Below are positions 57,898-64,000 of a stretch of DNA of 64,000 nt, in pieces. Both the position numbers and the translations under genes were made by a program. This stretch comes from Leptodactylus fallax (taxonomy: Eukaryota; Chordata; Amphibia; Anura; Leptodactylidae). The notes beneath the pieces are model-generated. The model did no database searches and had not been told where the DNA came from. It saw only the letters and a list, made by a program, of their open reading frames with translations. Position 1 is the stretch's first letter; each line of letters starts with the position of its first letter. The stretch is taken from assembly GCA_947044405.1 (NCBI GenBank), contig CAMRHE010000169.1, positions 1,550,501 through 1,614,500 on the forward strand, given 5' to 3'.

Positions 57898-58883
57898 TGT
57901 ACTAAGAGTTCCTACTTCTGCCATAAATACCATATCATACCATAGATGACAAACCACATCTTGAAAGTTTAACTTTATTCTAAGAAATATGTGCTTTAAT
58001 CTAATTACTCCCATGTTACCCCATGTTATAATCCTATTGGTCCAATAAGCAGAGATATGAGGTGTAATTTGTTGGAAGTCCTTTTACTTTACAGCTTCTT
58101 GAGTTGCCATGTTGTCTGCCTTTCACATGGGAAGGGCAATGCAGTCTCTTGTGAATTTATTTCCTTATTTACCATAACAGTGGCATTGAGGGGTAAAGAA
58201 TACTAGTCTGTGACCATATACAATCACTATTTTGCAAGTCAATGAAATAAAAACTGCATTGACGATAGTGGTTCTATTATTTCTATTATTTCATAAGTAG
58301 AAATAAGCTAAGACAATACCATGTCAGCACCTTGTATCTCTGCATATGTGTTGCACTTTCATATGTATTTTTATATTTTACAGCGAATTAACTATTGTTT
58401 AAATCACATTTTTATGTTAAACACATTTTTAAAGAATTTTTGGTGATGTTTTTAGTTATCCATGTGATTATGTATAAAAAAAAATCTAAAACATTTTGCA
58501 ATTCTAACTCTTGCCACTAAGCCTAAAATATTTTGTAACTTCATGTCTCCTGGATATGGACCATGGGCCACAGACATAAGAGGTCTGGAGCTGACCCTAT
58601 TGACTTCTATAGGAGAGTTTTCTAGGTGTGCTCTGTGACCTCTGCAGAGGGCATTGCACAGAGGTGGAGTCGATAATCAGTGAAGTCACCTATTGTGACT
58701 GGTATATTTTGTGTCTTATATTATTATACATAAAAGTTTTACAAACCTCAACAAAAATTCTTGAAAAATATGTTTAAAATAAAATTTGACTAAAAAAAAA
58801 AGGTTATTTTCTGGTGACTGATGAGTTGTGTGGACTAGATGAACCACCTGTCGTTTTTTTCTACTGTCAGTCTTTTATGTTAC
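57898..58883. other. Unassigned; L2-like tail near the end
   Basis: GACTAGATGAACCACCTGTC at about 58833, followed by CTACTGTCAGTCTTTTATGT, is a degraded non-LTR tail. No gene was recognised. Confidence 0.5.
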
Positions 58884-59252
58884 TTAAAGGTTTTTCAAAG
58901 ATTTTGGGTTTCATGGCCTATTTATCGGATAGCTATAAAAAAAACAAAAAAAAACAGCTGTATGAGGTCACCTCCAATGCCCGACATACACATGATACTG
59001 GAGGAAGTTGTTTCCATGCCCTACGTAGTGATTGGGTGCCTCTACTACAGCTCAGCTTCCATTTCCCTAAATAGGAGCTAAGCTACAGTCCCGGGGCCTG
59101 GCCACTACATATACGGTATATATATACACACATTAGTATAAAATAGGGGCATGAGAAGTAGCCCTATATAGCTGATCATATTTTAAATCAGATACTTATG
59201 GACTTTCATAAGGGTAGGCCATAAAAACCTAAATCTTGGACAAACTCTTTAA
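58884..59252. mobile_element. TTAA MITE
   Basis: TTAAAGGTTTTTCAAAGATT (58884) mirrors ATCTTGGACAAACTCTTTAA (ending 59252). GGCCTATTTATCGG near 58915 and GGTAGGCCAT near 59214 form the sub-terminal inverted block known from the 5389-5808 element. Confidence 0.75.
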
Positions 59253-61785
59253 TAAATAATGAAATACTAGAATGGCTTAATTTATAAGCATTGGGAATTA
59301 TGGTCATAGTAGGGAGCAGGCTGAGGATATTAAAATTAAATATGGATGCTCTCCCTTGTACTGTCAGTCAAATACAAGTTATGTACATTCTGTGAAAGGA
59401 GTAGATTGGCTGTCATAATCATCTGGCTGTCATCACAACATGACCTCTTTTCATTGAGAGACAAAGCCAGGAAGAATCAGAATGGGTAATACTATTTTCC
59501 TGCAACTACTCCCTCCAATATTCAAAGATTATCGAAGGTTGAAATGTGAAAGTAAAAAAAAATGTTTCCATCTGTGGACAATGAGCAGAGATGTTATTAA
59601 CAGTGAAGAATTAGAAAATAAAATATATTAGGAATGAAAGGTGCTCACATCTATGACACTTCTTTGTCGGGTTTGACACCCACGATAGTTACCAAGTCAC
59701 AACCACTCCCATGTTAGTCACCTTGCCCCCATGACAGCAACAAATATCCCCCCTGCCAACTGAAAAGTTCCCATTCCATTCACCAGGTCACAACAGTAGC
59801 CACAAAGGCTTCTCATGCCAACCACCTTGCTCTTCATAAAAAAATCACAAAGTTCCCTTTAAACTTGAATTTAGACAAACATGTTCATTGGAGGATACTA
59901 GTAGAATATGATGACAAATACAGACTCCTATGAAAAAGATCAACTATGGGAACAACGAAATGAGCACCTGAAGAAAGCACAACCTCCCATTGAGAATTAG
60001 ATATGAGAAATGAAATTCTGCCAAGTGTTGATAATTTATGTACCAGCTCTTTTAGTATAATAAAATGTGTGACCCGGTACAGGGAAGACAGCGAACATTT
60101 ACAACTATCAGCATTCAATATTCAAATGCAATGTCAACCCCTCCTGCTTTTTTCTTGTAAAGCTAGGTATATTGCATTTGATATCTAAAACAGCATCAAG
60201 GAAGAGAACAAAACTAAGTAAAACACATTCTTATATATATTATGTTCAAGCATATAATATAAGACAAAGTATATAATTTCATTACAAGGTTGGACAGTAC
60301 ACAGACAACTGGAAGCCCGTGCTCCAAAACAGTGTGTAGCTCCCCTTCACCTAGCATACTTGGAAACAGGAATATAACTAGAATTGCCCCATAGCAAAAT
60401 GTGTTGTATCCACATGAGCCAGTGACAGAAAACTGAAAGAACAGCATACATATTAATCATTAAAGGTATGGCTCCATACACTAACCCACCCAGCTTGTTT
60501 TTTTCTCACAAAAACATTTTTGCACCTGAGTGAGCCTCCGAAACCTGCTGTGTCTGGCACGACTGTAGTGAAGACCATGCTGGCTGGTCTGGATCAGTGA
60601 AAGGGTTGGTTGTAACATTCCTGTTGGTCTTGGGCAAATGGTTCAAAGTAGCATCCCGGATCATCTAGGGCAGTGAAGGGCTTAACTGTTCACAGGACAC
60701 TTTTCTCCTTGCTACTTCATGTTTGGCTGTGGCCTGCTCAGGCACACACACCAAATCACCAGCCAGTGATAGACAAATGCAGGATGATCATGGTGTAATC
60801 TATAAAAAAAACCCTAAAGAATCCGCAAGGTATACAAGTAAAACAGGCATTTCAGGAGAGCTGACAGGAGTCAGGACCACTTTAATAATAACTAATATAG
60901 TTAGAAATTTAAAGTAAACCTCTCACCACTAGGCTTGGGGCCCCTAAACCACCAGCATGTTTTTATGTAGCTGGGGTATGGGGTACAAAAATACAGGAAC
61001 ATGTCCCCCAAACCTGGTGACATGTTCATGCACACAGAAAAGTCATGGCATGTAGAATTCTGATTGGTTTACATTATAGACCTGTAGACTCTTCATGTGC
61101 TGTTGCATGATAACTCTTTGGGGCACCATATTCTTCCCTAGAGGCAATGTATCTATGGAGGAATACCTCCATAACTGGTGATAGGTGATTTTATTTCACT
61201 TTTTTCCAAGAGAGATCTAGTATGGGTCCATGTCTAGTATGACCTAGTATATATATATTATATCTATATCTATATTATACAGATGTATAATAAGGTTGTG
61301 TGCATGAGGCCTAAACAAATCACCAGTTTATAGAGATATAATGACTATGAGATACACTTTGTTCAACTGATGACAGAGGTCATCCAGAAATGTTTATATT
61401 TTTTGTCGCTTATACCCATGAAGTTTCTACTTGGAAATTTGGTAGACCAGGTAAAGGTCACACAACTATTCATAATGTTTGACATCTTGGTAACTTGAAG
61501 AACCTTTCTTGTTGAAAATATAGTATAATCTGCAAGCGGCACATCATAGAGCAGGAGGAGCTGAGCAGATTAATGTATAGTTTTGTGGAAAATTTCAGTA
61601 ACTTGTCATTTATCATTTATCTCTGCTTATTTTGGATTTAGGAGTTTGGATTTCGAAGCTTAGCACGTGGCCTTATTAACAGCAGGGACATAACTTGAGG
61701 GGGCACAGTTATATGTGGCCAAGCAACCTTAGGAGCCAATAAGGTGACTTTTCCCTATATGTGGAGACCAGCAATATAGGTCATA
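59253..61785. other. AT-rich stretch without recognised gene
   Basis: No gene, RNA or element boundary was recognised. A short TA/TATC-type run lies at 61250-61280. Confidence 0.5.
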
Positions 61786-61860
61786 CATTATAGTTGGTTA
61801 TAGTTATATACATTATAGTTGATTATAGTTATATACATTATAGTTGGTTATAGTTAGTTA
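61786..61860. repeat. 25-bp tandem repeat, three units
   Basis: Units at 61786, 61811 and 61836 share CATTATAGTTGGTTATAGTT plus ATATA. They differ at three positions or fewer. Confidence 0.95.
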
Positions 61861-63500
61861 TTCATTATACAGATTTTGCACTGGGACTCAGAAGTTTCAT
61901 GCTATGTCTCTGATTGAGAGCCTTCACTATATATGCATCAGAGAGTATGACCACTCACTGGAATGACAAGTTATACTGAATCTGTTCCCAAAAATGGTAT
62001 ATTAATCCGCTCATCTCCTCCTGCTTTATAATATGGTGCCTGCAGCTTAAACATCATTTTCAATGTGACAGGTTCTCTTTAAGACCAATTCTATTTGATT
62101 TCTCCACAAATATAATGGGATTTTACAATACAGTCTAACAGTTATGTAGTATAATGCATGCTGTGCAATGTATATGTCAATTTTAATACAGCAGTTCCAT
62201 AAAGACTTCTGATCCATCCTACAAATGTAGTGCAGTATAAAAATACAATAGGAAGCAGTGCAAAGAGAGCACAGATAGAGCGTTTTACAAGCAATAAAAT
62301 GTCAGCAATTGTCCCGATTTGGGTTATTTTAGGATAGAAGTTTCAGTTCTTTCTAAAGTCAACATTATTCTTGGCATCAGTGTTTCTTTTTGCTTCTTTA
62401 GGAAAGCTGCCAGGATATGAGTAGAAACTAAGGGCATTTATTTGCCATTTTTATTGGCTTATGGCATATAAGATAGTCGGCCTTTTTAAGTAGCAACACT
62501 TTGATAACGTCTAGTGTAATCTGTTGCGAGCTAGTCTCGCCAAGAGGTTTTTTTTTTTTATATTCAACAATAGTAAGACATCTGCAGAGATGGCAACAGT
62601 GGTTACCAAGGCCCAGACTTCAGATCTGCCTCTACCTGTTCAACTGTAAACAAATCCTCCAAGAAGAGAGCAGGGCTTGCCGAACACCTTGGTCACACAC
62701 TAAGCAAACTATCACCAGGTGTGCTTGCTGAACATACTCTCCATCAGCGTCCTGTCATGCATAAGATGTTTATCCAATTTGTCAAGATAATCTTTCCTCA
62801 AATAAGCCCTGGGTCCAGGCCTCAGAACCTCCTGCACACAGACCATATAATGTATCTCTATTTTTTTCACTTATTTTCCTTTAATCACTCTGTCAACTTT
62901 CCTCGGAGCTAAAAGCAAACTGAAAGTAATTATACCATTCCTAGCCGTCAGTGTTTGGCCGGACGGCGTGTTCTTCATAAAATGACCCCTGAATTAGGTT
63001 TTAAGTAATAAGCCTCTTTGCATTTTTTTTCGCAGTTGGATAACATAATAAGCTTGACAATATGTTTATTTTAGCACACTGGATTGCCTCTTGATGACAC
63101 TTATGTGTGATTTATAGACTATGTTGGAAAAGTATTTAGGGCTATTTTGCCATGGTCTCTAACATGCAGATGCTGGTAGCATCATGTATCATGTGAGATG
63201 GCCTGCATATGATTCCTCTATAATCTGATGGTAGATAAAATCTTAGCCCACCAATACTGTGTTGAATTTACAGCATTACACTGCTCTCTGTGATAGTTTG
63301 TTACAAGAAAAGGTGTCAGAAACATGTACTATTCATATTATTTTACTTATTCCCTCCATGTTTTTTTTCATTCTGGATCTGAGAGTCCCGGGTTGGTTTT
63401 GACACTGGGTCATGTGATTGAAACCAGAACTTGGCTGTCGGGTCATTTTACCTCCTCTCCAGCTTTCACAACTACTTACCAATGGTATGGGTCTGATACA
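61861..63500. other. Unassigned; candidate conserved stretch
   Basis: No gene was recognised. The part 62860-63110 lacks any repeat signature and is mentioned in the findings. Open frames are short. Confidence 0.5.
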
Positions 63501-63504
63501 TTAT

Positions 63505-63691
63505 AGTAAAGCCAGCCCCTTTAGCACAGGTAACTCTACCTGTGAAAATGGGCAAAAGGAAGGAGGTGGAGCAACCATGCTGGTTCCGATCACATGTCCT
63601 GGGGTTGGAACCAGTCCAAAACCCCCAAGTCCCTCACAAAAAAACCACGGAGGAAGTGAGTAAAATAAAAGTCTCTGGACAACCACTTTAA
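63505..63691. repeat. TTAA element right end
   Basis: TCTCTGGACAACCACTTTAA with TTAA at 63688-63691 is a TTAA-MITE terminus. GGTTCCGATCACATGTCCTG and the preceding purine-rich segment fit its interior. The left end is unclear. Confidence 0.6.
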
Positions 63692-64000
63692 TATAATGCA
63701 CAATTTTTCCCCAGAAACATTTTTTAAAGGGGCAACATATGTTATGTGAAATAATATATCACAACATAAGAGCATTCATATACTCACAGTTTATTGTTGT
63801 ATAGTATTAAATTATGTCAGCAGTTTCCTATATAATTTTACATCTGCTTTTATAGTCAATGCACAGTATTTCAGTATTTTGATCTTCAAAAAACAGATCT
63901 TGACTGAATTGATTCATGCAAAGTAATGTAAGATTGATGAAGATTTTTTTAAGTGGTTTGCATCCCATAGAATTGAGTTGGATTTGCTTGCTTTACATTT
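63692..64000. other. Unassigned sequence
   Basis: AT-rich sequence to the window edge; nothing was recognised. Confidence 0.5.

Noticed and set aside
62583..62602. An RFX-type X-box (GGCAAC...GTTACC)
   Set aside because: The half-sites face the wrong way relative to the usual X-box, so the match is probably chance.

Overview
The window looks like non-coding, transposon-rich DNA from a vertebrate, most likely a frog or toad. The pattern supporting this is several distinct Tc1-type transposons, abundant short elements bounded by TTAA, hAT and PIF/Harbinger-like MITEs, a Penelope-like element fragment and L2/SINE-type tails, on an AT-rich, CpG-poor background with (TA)n and (TATC)n microsatellites. 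No host protein-coding exon, rRNA or functional tRNA could be supported. The assignment to Anura is inference from repeat style. The window is probably intergenic or intronic.

Layout. 1-3060 holds three Tc1-type copies in a row: a truncated minus-strand copy, a complete DD38E-type element with an uninterrupted 350-aa transposase (851-2480), and a decayed plus-strand relic. 3660-6712 is a three-level nest: a TTAA element broken by a 2.6-kb hAT-like element with a perfect 8-bp target duplication, which itself carries two TTAA MITEs, a 31-bp tandem repeat and hairpins. 7503-10279 has a Harbinger-like MITE, a hAT-MITE end and a nearly intact DD34E Tc1 element. 13498-20804 carries hAT, Harbinger-like and TTAA MITEs, two tandem-repeat tracts and an internally deleted Tc1 element. 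23517-26347 has two Tc1 elements abutting at a single TA; the second has an intact 340-aa transposase and is a sister copy of the one at 8632-10279. 28190-30150 and 38813-40391 are clusters of Harbinger-like MITEs. 34046-36836 is a GC-rich hairpin cluster followed by a poly(A)-tailed retroposon end and a Penelope-like element with a GIY-YIG domain. 43195-46105 is a long TTAA-bounded block containing a foldback element. Beyond 46 kb the sequence is mostly AT-rich and unassigned, with microsatellites, foldbacks, two decayed Tc1 copies (50.5 and 57 kb), a TTAA MITE (58.9 kb) and a 25-bp tandem repeat (61.8 kb).

How the parts work together. The only plausible active proteins are the transposases at 1014-2066 and 25097-26119. 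Each sits inside its own inverted repeats and could in principle move itself, and the second could also move its sister copy at 8632-10279, whose own transposase lacks its last 15 residues. Everything else appears non-autonomous or dead. I found no evidence for an undescribed multi-gene system. The most unusual features are the DD38E element with coding sequence inside both inverted repeats, the hairpin module shared by three separate repeats, and the perfect 5' splice-donor matches that recur in those repeats. Family names are from memory of protein and terminal motifs; no database search was possible.
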